64,000 bases of DNA from an uncultured Flavobacteriaceae bacterium (GCA_947500385.1 CANMSA010000015.1:62001-126000), one strand, 5' to 3'; positions 44,983 through 55,842 are shown, numbered from the stretch's first letter. Translations and numbers: made by a program. The notes: generated by a model not told the origin, from the sequence alone.

Positions 44983-47076
44983 TTAGGGTTCTTCCGAAAC
45001 CAGTTTACTTGTGACATACTTTTTTTGATTTGGTTTCAACTTATGCATAAGGCCCGCTATTCGTTCCTTATAGGTGGTATCCTTTATCAAATCATTTAAC
45101 AACCCACGGGCAAATTTTTTAAACTGCCAAGAATGATGCCCCGTAGCATCAATCAAATCTAGCAAGTTTTTGTCAGTAAAACCAAATGCTTCCTTCAGAT
45201 ATTCAAAACTAATTCTCCGAACCTCAGAAGAATATATGGGAGCGGTATACGCACTGAGCTCGTCAAAATGTTGTTTGGTAGCAGCAGCGTCATAACCATT
45301 GGTCAATACCGCAAGTGTAAGCCATAATTGGCGAATGTTCTTGTTTGGAAAGCCCATTACACCTTTTGTTTTGTTTAGATAGGAGGCCCGGTCCTGTGGG
45401 TAACTTAGCCATAACTGTAGCAACGCATTCTCAATGGTTACATAACTTGCATCGTTCAACAAGGACTCGAACTGTTGTTTTGGAAACTGTTTTACATTCC
45501 CTACCATGGACAAGGCTTGGCGAATGGGAATCGTGTCTGTTGCAAAAGCAGTATCGATTATTGTCGTGGGAAGACGATCTGCATACTCACGAATCAGATG
45601 ACTTTTCAAATGAACCGAGTGGGTCGCCTTCCAATAATGGTCATAGTCAATAGTAGCGGCATTCCCCGAATTAAAATCCTTCTCCATCTCAAAAAGTGTG
45701 GCCAATGCCCGGTTATGTTCGGAAAAATTTGCCTTTATCTTTTCTGAGGGAAGCCCGGTGCCTTGTAGCCAAGAAGCGTTAAAATCTTGCATATCTACAG
45801 CGCTGGCATTCGCCATTTCAGTAAGAAAATCATCTACTTGTACATTGCCGAAACGATGTTTCTCCAAATAATTTTTGATTCCCAACCGGAAAGCGGCATC
45901 TCCTACCTCCGCTCGCAGCATATGTAATGCCAACGCCCCTTTTTCATAAAAAACCAGACTACTCGCCTTTGGGTCTAAAAGGCTTTGCCCGTTTCCTTTT
46001 TGCACCGCGTTCTCTAATTGTTGCCATGAACGGTACAACTTCCAATAGTAATGATCTTCCCCAAAAATTGAGCGCTCGGCTAAATAAGCATAATAGGTCG
46101 CAAAACCTTCATGCAACCAATGATGTGAACCATTTTCTTCCGTTACTAAATTCCCAAACCATTGATGCGCCATTTCGTGCGCATTTACGTTCACATAATT
46201 CTTATCAACAAAAGCGGTAGAATCGATTACATACCCATCTGCAAATACAGTCGTGCCGGTATTTTCCATTCCCGCATACAAAAAATCATGTACGGGCACT
46301 TGTTTGTAATTCTGCCATGGATAAGCTATTCCTATCTCCGTTTCCAAGAAATCGAAAATACGTTTGGTATATCGAAAAGTCGGTGCTACCCTTGCACTGT
46401 CTTTAGGGTAGTAATAATTATAGATGGGGGTTCCATTTTCTGAAGCCAAGGTTTCCTTATCATAGGTTCCCATTACAAAAGCCAGCAAGTAACTGCTCAT
46501 TGGTTTTTGCATATCGTAATGAACCGTAACCTTCCCCTCTTTGGCGGCTTCACTTTTACCGAGAAACTTTCCGTTTGAAACGACCGTTGCCCCGGCATCG
46601 GCCGTAATATGCATGTCGAATTCAACTTTTTCATTCATGTCATCAAAACTGGGGAGCCAGTGGCTGGTGTATTTACCCTGCCCTTGTGTCCATATTTGTT
46701 CATTTCCCACTTGCTCATCATCCCAGCCTAAAAAATAAACAGTCTGTTTTGGTTGGGCCTTGTATGTTAGCGTCAAGGAGTGCGTAGCTCCTTTTTTAAA
46801 TCCATGGCGGATAATGATGGTATTTTGAGTTATATCATAAGGCACTTTTTGGAGGTCAAGCAACACCGCTGAATACTCCATATTGTATGCATTCAAAAAA
46901 ACCGAATCAACGGACTGTAATACCTCAAATTCGTATGTAACGGTGCCTATGATGCTTTTTTGAACAGGCACGGGTTCTATCAACACTTCAGCCCGGACAA
47001 AATCTACCTTATCCTGATGCTGTGGGTACATTTGCGAGCAAAAGATCAAAAAACCAATAATAAGTACTATTCTCAT
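44983..47076 (-). CDS. Secreted M1-family aminopeptidase
   Basis: A 697-residue protein with a signal peptide (ending MYPQHQ). The substrate motif is YAGMENTG (268-275), and the zinc site is HEMAHQWF (H300, E301, H304) with E323 in WLHEGFATYYAY. These are all the residues needed for activity, in contrast to the degenerate M1-like fusion at 9411. It removes N-terminal amino acids from peptides in the periplasm or outside. Divergent from recG. Confidence 0.93.
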   Translation of the reverse strand: MRIVLIIGFLIFCSQMYPQHQDKVDFVRAEVLIEPVPVQKSIIGTVTYEFEVLQSVDSVFLNAYNMEYSAVLLDLQKVPYDITQNTIIIRHGFKKGATHSLTLTYKAQPKQTVYFLGWDDEQVGNEQIWTQGQGKYTSHWLPSFDDMNEKVEFDMHITADAGATVVSNGKFLGKSEAAKEGKVTVHYDMQKPMSSYLLAFVMGTYDKETLASENGTPIYNYYYPKDSARVAPTFRYTKRIFDFLETEIGIAYPWQNYKQVPVHDFLYAGMENTGTTVFADGYVIDSTAFVDKNYVNVNAHEMAHQWFGNLVTEENGSHHWLHEGFATYYAYLAERSIFGEDHYYWKLYRSWQQLENAVQKGNGQSLLDPKASSLVFYEKGALALHMLRAEVGDAAFRLGIKNYLEKHRFGNVQVDDFLTEMANASAVDMQDFNASWLQGTGLPSEKIKANFSEHNRALATLFEMEKDFNSGNAATIDYDHYWKATHSVHLKSHLIREYADRLPTTIIDTAFATDTIPIRQALSMVGNVKQFPKQQFESLLNDASYVTIENALLQLWLSYPQDRASYLNKTKGVMGFPNKNIRQLWLTLAVLTNGYDAAATKQHFDELSAYTAPIYSSEVRRISFEYLKEAFGFTDKNLLDLIDATGHHSWQFKKFARGLLNDLIKDTTYKERIAGLMHKLKPNQKKYVTSKLVSEEP

Positions 47077-47158
47077 AAGTAGTATGCAACCAAACTTCGA
47101 GCCAAATTTACCATTTTAGTTTGTTGCACTTGTATGTGCGAAGTCCTAATTTAGTAGA

Positions 47159-49264
47159 ATGAACGCCAATCTACTACAAACACCTATCGCGTATTTAAAA
47201 GGTGTGGGTCCAAACCGAGCCGATACCTTGCGTTCAGAACTGGGTATCGCAACCTATCAAGACTTATTGAACCTGTTCCCCAATCGATATATTGATAAAA
47301 CCCGTTACTATAAAATAAACACACTACAACGAAACAGTGCCGATGTACAAATTGTCGGGAAAATTGTAAACATCAAAACCATTGAACAAAAAAGAGGAAA
47401 ACGCTTGGTAGCCACTTTTCTAGATGAGACGGGCCAAATGGAACTCGTTTGGTTTCGAGGCCAAAAATGGATACGGGAGAACCTAAAACTAAATGTTGCT
47501 TATGTGATTTTTGGGCGTTGTAATTGGTACAATGGTGCCTTCTCAATGCCCCACCCTGAAATGGAATTGCTGACCGAGCATCAACAAGGCGTAAAAGTGC
47601 ATATGCAACCAGTGTATCCCTCCACCGAAAAACTGGGCAATAAGGGTATCACAAATCGGGTCATAAGCAAACTGATTCAACAACTTTTCACAGAAACCAA
47701 GGGTCGGTTTTCGGAATCCCTGGCTCCTGTTCACATGCAGGAACTTAAATTACTTTCTAAACATGAGGCCATGTTCAATATTCATTTTCCGAAAAATTCG
47801 GAACTCTTGGCCAAGGCCCAATTTCGCCTAAAATTCGAAGAGCTGTTTTACATTCAAATGCAGTTAATTTCAAAAAAATTACTTCGAAAACAAAAAATAA
47901 AGGGGTATAACTTTGATCAGGTCGGTACCATGTTCAATGATTTTTTTGCACATCACCTTCCTTTTGAACTAACGGGAGCGCAGAAAAGGGTAATCAAGGA
48001 AATCAGGGCCGATTTGGGGAGTAATGCGCAAATGAACCGCCTGTTACAGGGCGATGTAGGGTCGGGAAAAACGATTGTGGCCGTTATGATCATGCTGTTG
48101 GCAATTGATAATGGATTTCAAGCCTGCTTAATGGCCCCCACCGAGATTCTGGCGAACCAACATTATCAAGGCATCAAAGAGTTACTCAAAAATACGAGCG
48201 TTCAATGCGCCTTGCTTACCGGTTCTGTAAAACAATCGGCACGGAAACCCATTCATGAAAACTTGGAAAATGGAACGCTTCAAATTTTAATAGGAACCCA
48301 TGCCTTGTTAGAAGACAAAGTGCGCTTTGAAAACCTGGGGCTGGCCATTGTTGATGAACAGCACCGTTTTGGCGTTGCACAGCGCTCCAAATTATGGCAT
48401 AAGAATGAGATCCCCCCACACATACTGGTAATGACCGCCACTCCCATTCCCCGTACCCTGGCTATGAGTTTATATGGGGATCTTGATATTTCGGTCATTG
48501 ATGAACTCCCTCCTGGTCGAAAACCCATCAAAACTGTACATCGATTTGATAGTAATCGTCTAAAGGTATTTCGTTTTATCAGGGATGAAATCAAAAAAGG
48601 ACGACAGATCTATGTAGTATACCCGCTCATTCAAGAATCCGAGGCATTGGATTATAAGGATTTGATGGATGGGTATGAAAGTATCGCAAGAGATTTTCCG
48701 TTACCGGATTTTCAAATTTCGATTGTTCATGGGAAAATGAAGCCTGCGGACAAAGACTATGAAATGGAGCGTTTTGTAAAGGGCGAAACACAGATCATGG
48801 TCGCTACTACGGTTATCGAAGTAGGCGTGAATGTACCAAATGCCTCCGTGATGATCATTGAAAGTGCGGAGCGTTTTGGGTTATCGCAACTACATCAACT
48901 GCGCGGGCGCGTAGGCCGTGGAGCCGATCAAAGCTTTTGCATCCTGATGACGAGCCATAAACTATCGACAGAAGCCAAAACCCGTTTGGAAACCATGGTA
49001 GCGACCAACGATGGTTTTGAAATCGCAGAGGTAGACTTGCGGTTGCGTGGCCCCGGGGATATCATGGGCACCCAACAGAGCGGTATTTTGAACATGAAAA
49101 TTGCAGACCTGGTAAAAGATAATGACATTCTACAAACCGCTCGGCATTACGCAATTAAGCTCTTAAAAGAAGATCCTCGCTTGGAAAAACCTGAAAATCT
49201 TATTGTACGACACGCCTATTCCCAATTGGTAAAACACAAGAATATCTGGAATTATATTAGTTGA
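47159..49264 (+). CDS. recG: ATP-dependent DNA helicase RecG
   Basis: A 701-residue protein of usual RecG length. The wedge (OB) domain covers about 1-250 with IVGKIVNIKTIEQKRGKRLVA, followed by helicase lobes with Walker A GDVGSGKT (near 297), DEQHRFG (near 398), TATPIPRT, and the TRG-type motif QLRGRVGRG (near 582), ending with DLRLRGPGDIMGTQQSG. RecG regresses stalled forks and processes junctions. Confidence 0.95.
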   Translation: MNANLLQTPIAYLKGVGPNRADTLRSELGIATYQDLLNLFPNRYIDKTRYYKINTLQRNSADVQIVGKIVNIKTIEQKRGKRLVATFLDETGQMELVWFRGQKWIRENLKLNVAYVIFGRCNWYNGAFSMPHPEMELLTEHQQGVKVHMQPVYPSTEKLGNKGITNRVISKLIQQLFTETKGRFSESLAPVHMQELKLLSKHEAMFNIHFPKNSELLAKAQFRLKFEELFYIQMQLISKKLLRKQKIKGYNFDQVGTMFNDFFAHHLPFELTGAQKRVIKEIRADLGSNAQMNRLLQGDVGSGKTIVAVMIMLLAIDNGFQACLMAPTEILANQHYQGIKELLKNTSVQCALLTGSVKQSARKPIHENLENGTLQILIGTHALLEDKVRFENLGLAIVDEQHRFGVAQRSKLWHKNEIPPHILVMTATPIPRTLAMSLYGDLDISVIDELPPGRKPIKTVHRFDSNRLKVFRFIRDEIKKGRQIYVVYPLIQESEALDYKDLMDGYESIARDFPLPDFQISIVHGKMKPADKDYEMERFVKGETQIMVATTVIEVGVNVPNASVMIIESAERFGLSQLHQLRGRVGRGADQSFCILMTSHKLSTEAKTRLETMVATNDGFEIAEVDLRLRGPGDIMGTQQSGILNMKIADLVKDNDILQTARHYAIKLLKEDPRLEKPENLIVRHAYSQLVKHKNIWNYIS

Positions 49265-49312
49265 TAAAAGCAGTCTGGTCAGAATGTTTATAAAATTTGT
49301 CTCAAATAGATT

Positions 49313-52300
49313 TTAATCTGGAGGTCCGCCATCCGAATATTCGAAACTGACAGTTCTTGTCTGCGGAGGGAGGCCAGTAAGATTGGTACTTCTTACCGTG
49401 AATTCAAAACTGTAAGGTTCCCCATTGGCACCAGCAAATCCGCTTAATAGTCCTGCTGTGTTGCCCGGATTAACATTAAACCATTCTGCATTGAAATAAC
49501 CTGCTCCGTCATAAGTAAACGTAGATAGTGGGGTTTCATCACCAGGGTTAAATTGATTGAAAGACATTTCAAACTGAATACCAGCATCCATAGCGGCCTG
49601 GTTCCGCGATATTCGGAATCGAATAATCACTGGATCGTTGGTTGGACTTGGAACTGGATCAATAGTAAAGGTAAAACTTGGAGGATCGGTTACCTCAATG
49701 TCAAAAGTTAATGAAGAAGAGGCACCGTCATTGTCTGTTACCGTCATCGTAGCGGTATAATCGCCCACCGCAGTGTACTCATGGCTGGTCTCAAATGGGA
49801 ACTCTCCGGACACAACAGGCGAACCATCCCCAAAATCATATTCGGTACTGACAATAGTTCCATCTGAATCGGTAGAGCCTGGGTTTTTGAATGCTACTAT
49901 TAGCGGTGCGCCCCCTGCGGCGGGGAATGCAGTTCCTACTGCTACCGGAGGCGTGTTGGGAGCACAGCTAACGGTTACCGGACCGGATACACTGCTACCG
50001 TCAATATCTTCATCGGCATCCCCGTTGGGGGTATCTTCCGCAATTATAACCTTATAATACCCGGTGTATTCTGGATCGGAAAGCTGGTATACTTCTCCCA
50101 CTATCAATTTAGAAGCAATTCGAATGTTAAGTTTTGGTGTGCCTACATTTGTGCCATTGCAAAAATTTGTATTCGCCTGGGATAAGTCTGTACCTAAATT
50201 ATCAAAACGGTGGTATCGCAAGGGGGTTTCCTCGGTCAATGTGATGGTCCAGACCTGCTCATCACCATTTTCAGCTGTTACGGTATACTGGACTTCGGAT
50301 GAAAAATCACGAACCGTGTTGACTGAAGGGCTTAACGTTGCCCCCGTTGATACTGTTAACGCAATGGGCGAAGCAACCAAATTGGTTCCAAAAGTAACAT
50401 CTCCTGTAACCGTATGCGAGGTTGTATTGATTGTAGCAGTACCAATTAAGCCCGGAAATTGAAAAGCCAGAATGTTATTTTCACCACTTCTATTATCGGC
50501 ATTCACAGTCACAGTTACAGTATCGAAACCAGTAGCACCCTCATCATCCGTGGCAGTCAATCTGAAAACATAAGTACCTTCCACCAAACCAGTAATCATG
50601 GTAGCAGCAGCTGACGGACTTGTAATCGAGGCCGCACCCCCACTATCCTTACTCCATTGATAGGTACTGATAGTACCGTCATCACTCGCATTTCCTGAAA
50701 GCGTAACAGAGCTTATTGGTAGGGTAATTGTTTGGTCAGCACCCGCATTGACCAAAGGCGCCTGATTCGGGTCATCAACCCCAGTAACCGTAACGGTTAC
50801 CGTGGCGCTATCCGAACCGCCATTGCCATCATTAATGCGATATACTACAGTGGTTTGCTCACTATCCCCTTGTTTTAAGGTATCGAACTCACCGTTCGGG
50901 TCGAACAACAGATTTCCCCCGGCACTTATGGTAAACAAGCCTCCGTTGCTTCCTCCTACGGCGATGCCTACATTTGCCGAACTACCGTTCACGCGATCTA
51001 CTATCAAATCATCATCCTCCAAATCGATATCAGGGCCGCTCCCATTGTCCAATAGTACCGAACGATTCAATGTACCATTTTCAGCCACCGTAAATGCATC
51101 ATCTTGTGCCACCGGAGGGGAATTGGCCGGAGCATTCACCTGCACCGTTCTAATGACCTCTATCGCGGGGTTCCCTGCGGCATCGCTTACATTATAGGTC
51201 ACTTGATAGGTTCCTATTACCCCCATATTTACGGCGCTATCATCTATCACAATGGCGGCTGTGATAATACCATCCACATTGTCGGTGGCGGTAGCGCCCA
51301 GCTCGGTATACGTGCCTCCTACGGTCAAATCCTGCGGATTGGCCCCGGTCAAGGTGATTACGGGAGGCGTCGTATCGGGCGCTGCATTCACCTCCACCGT
51401 TCTAATGACCTCTACCGCGGGGTTCCCTGCGGCATCACTTACATTGTAAGTCACTTGGTAGGTCCCAATAACCCCCATATTTACCGCGCTATCATCTATC
51501 ACAATGGCGGCTGTGATAATACCATCTACATTATCGGTTGCGGTAGCACCCAACTCGGTATACGTGCCTCCTACGGTCAAATCCTGCGGATTGGCCCCGG
51601 TCAAGGTGATTACGGGAGGGGTCGTATCGGGCGCTGCATTCACCCGCACCGTTCTAATGACCTCTACCGCAGGGTTCCCTGCGGCATCACTTACGTTGTA
51701 AGTCACTTGATAGGTCCCTATTACCCCCATATTTACGGCACTCGCGTCCGTAATAATGTCAAGTGTCAAGTTACCATCTACATTATCGGTTGCGGTAGCA
51801 CCCAACTCGGTATACGTGCCTCCTACGGTCAAATCCTGCGGATTGGCCCCGGTCAAGGTGATTACGGGAGGGGTCGTATCGGGCGCTGCATTCACCCGCA
51901 CCGTTCGGATTACTTCTACTGCAGCATTCCCTGCGGCATCACTTACGTTGTAAGTAACATTATATATTCCAATAGTATTTGTATCTACTCCACTAAAATC
52001 GACTTGAATGTTCCCCGTAATATCACCATCTACATTGTCTATTGCCGTGGCTCCTTGATCGTTATAAGTAGCTCCTACGGTTAGGACCACATTTCCGCCA
52101 ATCAAAGAAATTACAGGGGGCGTAGTATCCGGAGCTGCATTCACCCGAACCGTTCTTACTACCTCGATTGCGGCATTTCCTGCGGAATCACTTACGTTGT
52201 ACGAAACACTATAAACACCCACGTTATTAGTGTCTACCGTAGAGACTATTACAATCTCTGTGGTAATATCCGCATCAACATTATCTGTAGCAGTGGCTCC

Positions 52301-54964
52301 TTGATCGTTATATGCCTCGCCCACAATAAGATCAACATCACCTCCTGTTAAGGAGATCACAGGGGCTGTCGTATCGGGTGCAGCACTTACCCTAACGGTT
52401 CGAACCACTTCCAAAGCAGGGTTGCCAGCCGCATCGCTTACGTTGTAGGTAACTCGGTAATCGCCCGGGGTATTCATATCAACATCGCTGGCATCGATTA
52501 TAACATTACTTGAAATATCGCCATCAACATTATCGGCGGCAATAGCACCAAGTTCTACATAAGTGCCGCCGACCGTTAAGTCTTGGGGATTTGATCCCAC
52601 CAGTGTAATAACGGGAACCGTATTATCAGGGCTAACCGTTACTTGAACTTGCCAATCTTGGGCAATGCCGTTTTCAGCAGTAATGGTATAGGTAACGATA
52701 CCGGAAAAATCTTGCACTGCCGTGATATCCGGTTGAACAGTTGCTCCAGCGGATATTTGAAAGATACCAGGGGCAACGTTCAAGGAGGTACCTGCAGCTA
52801 CATTGATGCTAACCGTATGTCCGCTTACGTTGATCGTGCTCGTATTTTGATTTGGTAATTCAAACGCCACAATATCATTTTCGCCGCTACCGCTTGGTGG
52901 AGAAACAGTTACATTTACCGTCCATAGCTGTTCGTCCCCATTTTCAGCGGTAACGGTGTACAAGACAGGTGTAGAAAAGTCTTGAACAGTACTTACGGCC
53001 GGAGACACCATTGCATTGGTTGAAACCTCCAACAACTGAGGAGCGGTGTTCAAGTTAGTACCATCGGCCACATTTATGGTTACCACATGTGCGTCTACAT
53101 CTATCGAAGAGCTATTTTGAATGGGTAATGCAAAAGCGGTAATATCGTTCGCAGTGCTTCCAGTAGGCGGTAAAATGGTCGTAGTGATCGTCCATTCCCT
53201 TTCCGCTCCATTTTCGGCAGTTACGGTATAACGAACGGGTTGATTAAAATTTCTTACAGTAGTGCCCAAAGGACTTATAGAAGCGTTCTCTGACACCTGT
53301 ATTTGTTCCGGAGCGACATTTAAAGGTGTTCCGTCGGGCACTGTTACCGCAACGGTTGCTTGTTGGGTATCGATCGTACTTGCCCCGAGCTGTCCCGCAA
53401 GTCGAAAAACAACGATGTCATTTTCAGTACTACTATCGGGAGGAGATACGGTCACATTGACCGTCCATACCTGTTCATCGCCATTGCCCGCGCGAATGGT
53501 ATAATCGACCGCGGCATTAAAATCTCGCACTCTTTCCGCGCTAGGGGTCAGCGTTGCCCCTGGGGAAATAGTCACTAAAGTCGGGGCAACGTTCAATTCG
53601 GTCCCATCGGCTACATTGACCGTTACTATATGGTTCACCAAATCGATTACGGCCTCGTTCTGACCGGGAAGTTCGAAAGCCAAAACGTCCGTACCGTTTA
53701 ATACGGAAGCTTCTGTAATTTCGATCTCTATGGTTCCTTTTATATCTGGATCGGATACCGATGTTGCAGTAATAAGAACGGTTCCGGCCGTTAATCCGGT
53801 CAATAGACCGATTTCGTCTACTTTAGCAATTGCCTCATCGGCAGAGGACCAAAGAACACTTGCATCCGTCGCGTCATCAGGGAGCACAGTTGCGATCAAT
53901 TGTCTTACCGCTGCTTCAGAATCTGGATTTTCCTGAGTCACCTGAATTTCAGTAACAGGTATTCTTGCCGGTGGAACGACGGTAATCGTAACACTGTCTT
54001 GGGCCTCCGGATTGGAGGTGGAAGTGGCTGTGACAACCGCAGTGCCTAACGACACCGCAATACATACGTTATTTTCATCAATCAATACCACATCAGGGTC
54101 GCTAGAAACAATATCAACCCCTTGATCTGAAGCATTGGGAGGGTCAAAGGTAGCCGGACACTCAAGCGTATCTCCCAAGACCATATCAATTTCATCATGA
54201 GGGCCTAGATCAATAGCAATGACATCTATCGTTTGAACGACTTCGAAACGTAGGCCCGTCTTTAATTCTTGTCCATTTCCATCTCTCAGATTAAAAATAA
54301 TTTCCAAGGGACCTAGTTCCTCTGCCTGCAAATTCAAGAGATATGTACCAGGAATAATGGCCGCATAGTCTGTAGTCAACTCCAATGGGTTGGGCGCCAC
54401 TGCAAAAATACTGCCGGTTCCCGAGACGAGTTCATAGTTCGCTTCATAGGTTGTTTCGATGCCATTATTGGGAGTGCCAAGGGTTAAAGTAATGCCTGTG
54501 ACCTCTCCTAGTTCTATCTGTTGTACCTTACTTTCGGATGTCCAAGTGACGGGCACGTCCTTTAAAGTATAGGAAATCTCGGTTTCTTCGGTGATGCCAA
54601 AATTGTCAGCTCCGGTAATTTTAACCGAATGTACTCCTTTTTCCTCGCCAATGTAGACGAGTGCAGTAGAATACGGTGATAGCAGCATTCCCTTACCCGC
54701 CTCAACCCTGGTCCCATCAACGTCCTCAAAATGACCTACCCCTTGTGTCACTTCGTATGTAATGGAATATTCATAGCCTTCCAGTTCCGCTTCGGGTACG
54801 ATCGTAATTTCTGTGGCCAATCCTTGATTCACAAACCCTTCTGATTCATGGGTTTCCAACAGCTCGAATTCCACCTCGGTATACAAGCTTACCTCCTTGG
54901 TACATGCCAATAGCACCGCCAATAAAATCAGCGTATACCAAATATATTTGTGTAGGGTTCTCAT
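49313..54964 (-). CDS. Giant repeat lipoprotein with TraQ-like N terminus
   Basis: A protein of about 1883 residues starting at ATG 54964, with lipobox cysteine about C21 (AVLLACTKEV). Residues about 25-250 hold two beta domains (ITYEVTQGVGHF, TGADNFGITEE; then NYELVSGTGSIF) resembling DUF3872/TraQ of Bacteroides conjugative transposons. Then come two Big_2-type Ig domains (near 260-420), four DUF5018-like units (about 430-780), six DUF5011/HYR-like units (about 780-1280), a cadherin-like domain, a PKD/REJ-type domain, a fifth DUF5018-like unit, another PKD domain and a final beta domain. No T9SS tail. Its place beside TraN- and TraO-like genes and a T6SSiii suggests a surface-exposed envelope or contact protein; that role is inferred. 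Confidence 0.7.
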   Translation of the reverse strand: MRTLHKYIWYTLILLAVLLACTKEVSLYTEVEFELLETHESEGFVNQGLATEITIVPEAELEGYEYSITYEVTQGVGHFEDVDGTRVEAGKGMLLSPYSTALVYIGEEKGVHSVKITGADNFGITEETEISYTLKDVPVTWTSESKVQQIELGEVTGITLTLGTPNNGIETTYEANYELVSGTGSIFAVAPNPLELTTDYAAIIPGTYLLNLQAEELGPLEIIFNLRDGNGQELKTGLRFEVVQTIDVIAIDLGPHDEIDMVLGDTLECPATFDPPNASDQGVDIVSSDPDVVLIDENNVCIAVSLGTAVVTATSTSNPEAQDSVTITVVPPARIPVTEIQVTQENPDSEAAVRQLIATVLPDDATDASVLWSSADEAIAKVDEIGLLTGLTAGTVLITATSVSDPDIKGTIEIEITEASVLNGTDVLAFELPGQNEAVIDLVNHIVTVNVADGTELNVAPTLVTISPGATLTPSAERVRDFNAAVDYTIRAGNGDEQVWTVNVTVSPPDSSTENDIVVFRLAGQLGASTIDTQQATVAVTVPDGTPLNVAPEQIQVSENASISPLGTTVRNFNQPVRYTVTAENGAEREWTITTTILPPTGSTANDITAFALPIQNSSSIDVDAHVVTINVADGTNLNTAPQLLEVSTNAMVSPAVSTVQDFSTPVLYTVTAENGDEQLWTVNVTVSPPSGSGENDIVAFELPNQNTSTINVSGHTVSINVAAGTSLNVAPGIFQISAGATVQPDITAVQDFSGIVTYTITAENGIAQDWQVQVTVSPDNTVPVITLVGSNPQDLTVGGTYVELGAIAADNVDGDISSNVIIDASDVDMNTPGDYRVTYNVSDAAGNPALEVVRTVRVSAAPDTTAPVISLTGGDVDLIVGEAYNDQGATATDNVDADITTEIVIVSTVDTNNVGVYSVSYNVSDSAGNAAIEVVRTVRVNAAPDTTPPVISLIGGNVVLTVGATYNDQGATAIDNVDGDITGNIQVDFSGVDTNTIGIYNVTYNVSDAAGNAAVEVIRTVRVNAAPDTTPPVITLTGANPQDLTVGGTYTELGATATDNVDGNLTLDIITDASAVNMGVIGTYQVTYNVSDAAGNPAVEVIRTVRVNAAPDTTPPVITLTGANPQDLTVGGTYTELGATATDNVDGIITAAIVIDDSAVNMGVIGTYQVTYNVSDAAGNPAVEVIRTVEVNAAPDTTPPVITLTGANPQDLTVGGTYTELGATATDNVDGIITAAIVIDDSAVNMGVIGTYQVTYNVSDAAGNPAIEVIRTVQVNAPANSPPVAQDDAFTVAENGTLNRSVLLDNGSGPDIDLEDDDLIVDRVNGSSANVGIAVGGSNGGLFTISAGGNLLFDPNGEFDTLKQGDSEQTTVVYRINDGNGGSDSATVTVTVTGVDDPNQAPLVNAGADQTITLPISSVTLSGNASDDGTISTYQWSKDSGGAASITSPSAAATMITGLVEGTYVFRLTATDDEGATGFDTVTVTVNADNRSGENNILAFQFPGLIGTATINTTSHTVTGDVTFGTNLVASPIALTVSTGATLSPSVNTVRDFSSEVQYTVTAENGDEQVWTITLTEETPLRYHRFDNLGTDLSQANTNFCNGTNVGTPKLNIRIASKLIVGEVYQLSDPEYTGYYKVIIAEDTPNGDADEDIDGSSVSGPVTVSCAPNTPPVAVGTAFPAAGGAPLIVAFKNPGSTDSDGTIVSTEYDFGDGSPVVSGEFPFETSHEYTAVGDYTATMTVTDNDGASSSLTFDIEVTDPPSFTFTIDPVPSPTNDPVIIRFRISRNQAAMDAGIQFEMSFNQFNPGDETPLSTFTYDGAGYFNAEWFNVNPGNTAGLLSGFAGANGEPYSFEFTVRSTNLTGLPPQTRTVSFEYSDGGPPD
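51132..52628. repeat. Tandem DNA repeats encoding Ig-like units (252-bp period)
   Basis: Units of 252 bp start at 51132, 51384 and 51636; the three are nearly identical over most of their length and each codes for 84 residues in frame. Three further units (about 51888-52628, periods about 249-252 bp) are clearly related but diverged. The near identity points to recent duplication or gene conversion, so copy number may vary between strains. Confidence 0.85.
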
Positions 54965-55299
54965 ATATTCCTTGGAAATCATAGCAACCAAAAACCGTAT
55001 GACAAAATAGGGCCTACGTTTTTTTGAATTTCAAGATGAATAAGAATTCAAGGTAGTGATTCATCGGCACAACCAAAAGAGAATTTGCCCGAACATTTTA
55101 ACAATTCCGCCAAAAAAACAAAATCATCGATAAAGGGCATTCAGCCGAAAGATTCACCTCGAAAAAGCCCATAAAAGAAGGCCTCAAGCATTGAGCGGTT
55201 TTTAAAAAATTTTGATCAATGAAGAATCAGGGATGTAATGGAAGCCAAACGGTGCTGTTTTCAACATGGATTTTCACAACGAAAGTGCCTTTTCGAAGT
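54965..55299. other. Gene-free stretch between the giant lipoprotein and the TraO-like gene
   Basis: About 335 bp with no supported frame. It probably carries the promoter of the giant gene, but I find no full TAnnTTTG box on the minus strand. A short stem at about 55181-55193 (CTCAA/TTGAG) before a T-run exists on the plus strand only. Confidence 0.4.
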
Positions 55300-55842
55300 T
55301 TACAGATTGAAATAATACCGTAATCCCAGCCCAGAATAGTTGGTGAATTTACCAAAATCACTGTTAAGATGATAAAACTGTGAAGTCTTCAATACCAGGG
55401 AAAAATGTTCACTTAGAATTATATCGATGTCAGCCGATACCACGCCGCCATAGATAAACTTACTGTCCCCTACTACCGAAACAACGTTGGTAATTTCAGA
55501 ATTCCCACCGTTCACTGCCTCATATCCGGCCAAGAGCCCACCTCCTACCGATAAGGCCTGCATTCTTCGATTCCTACTATATAGGGTTAAGAAGTAGGAG
55601 TAACTTGCCGTATAGCTAGAATAGGGTACTTGGGTGCTCCCCGATTCGAAATTGGTCAGGGTAACATTCAGCGCAATTTGGGTAAAGGTAGTTTCACTTA
55701 AATTTGTGTTATATGTTAGTTCCCCTCCATAGCCATCTCCAAAAAAACCTCCGCTGGCGGTAAAAGTGTTCGTATAGCTTTGAGAGGCACCCAAAAAAGG
55801 CAGGCCCAAAGCAAAAAGGTATACTAGAATGCGAAAATTCAA
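55300..55842 (-). CDS. TraO-like outer-membrane beta-barrel protein
   Basis: A 180-residue protein with signal peptide (1-20, ending GASQ). Segments SVGGGLLAGYEAVNGG, KFIYGGVVSADIDIILSE and YSGLGLRYYFNL match the plan of TraO of Bacteroides conjugative transposons (PF10626), a small outer-membrane-type barrel, including the YExVN, F-I-Y-G-G and final G-x-G-x-R-Y-x-F-N points. Its start overlaps the end of the TraN-like gene by 4 bp, so they are translationally coupled. No other conjugation gene is in the window, so it probably serves a different envelope machine. Confidence 0.7.
   Translation of the reverse strand: MNFRILVYLFALGLPFLGASQSYTNTFTASGGFFGDGYGGELTYNTNLSETTFTQIALNVTLTNFESGSTQVPYSSYTASYSYFLTLYSRNRRMQALSVGGGLLAGYEAVNGGNSEITNVVSVVGDSKFIYGGVVSADIDIILSEHFSLVLKTSQFYHLNSDFGKFTNYSGLGLRYYFNL

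Noticed and set aside
51104-52084. A long plus-strand open frame (326 residues) opposite the giant lipoprotein
   Set aside because: It is the reverse-strand shadow of the 252-bp repeats; the coding signal, signal peptide and domains belong to the minus strand.
51132-52628. Regular repeats taken for a CRISPR array
   Set aside because: Unit length is 252 bp without short conserved repeats and unique spacers, and the units are in-frame protein domains.
55175-55215. A terminator for the plus strand (5-bp stem then T-run)
   Set aside because: The stem is too short and there is no plus-strand gene ending nearby.
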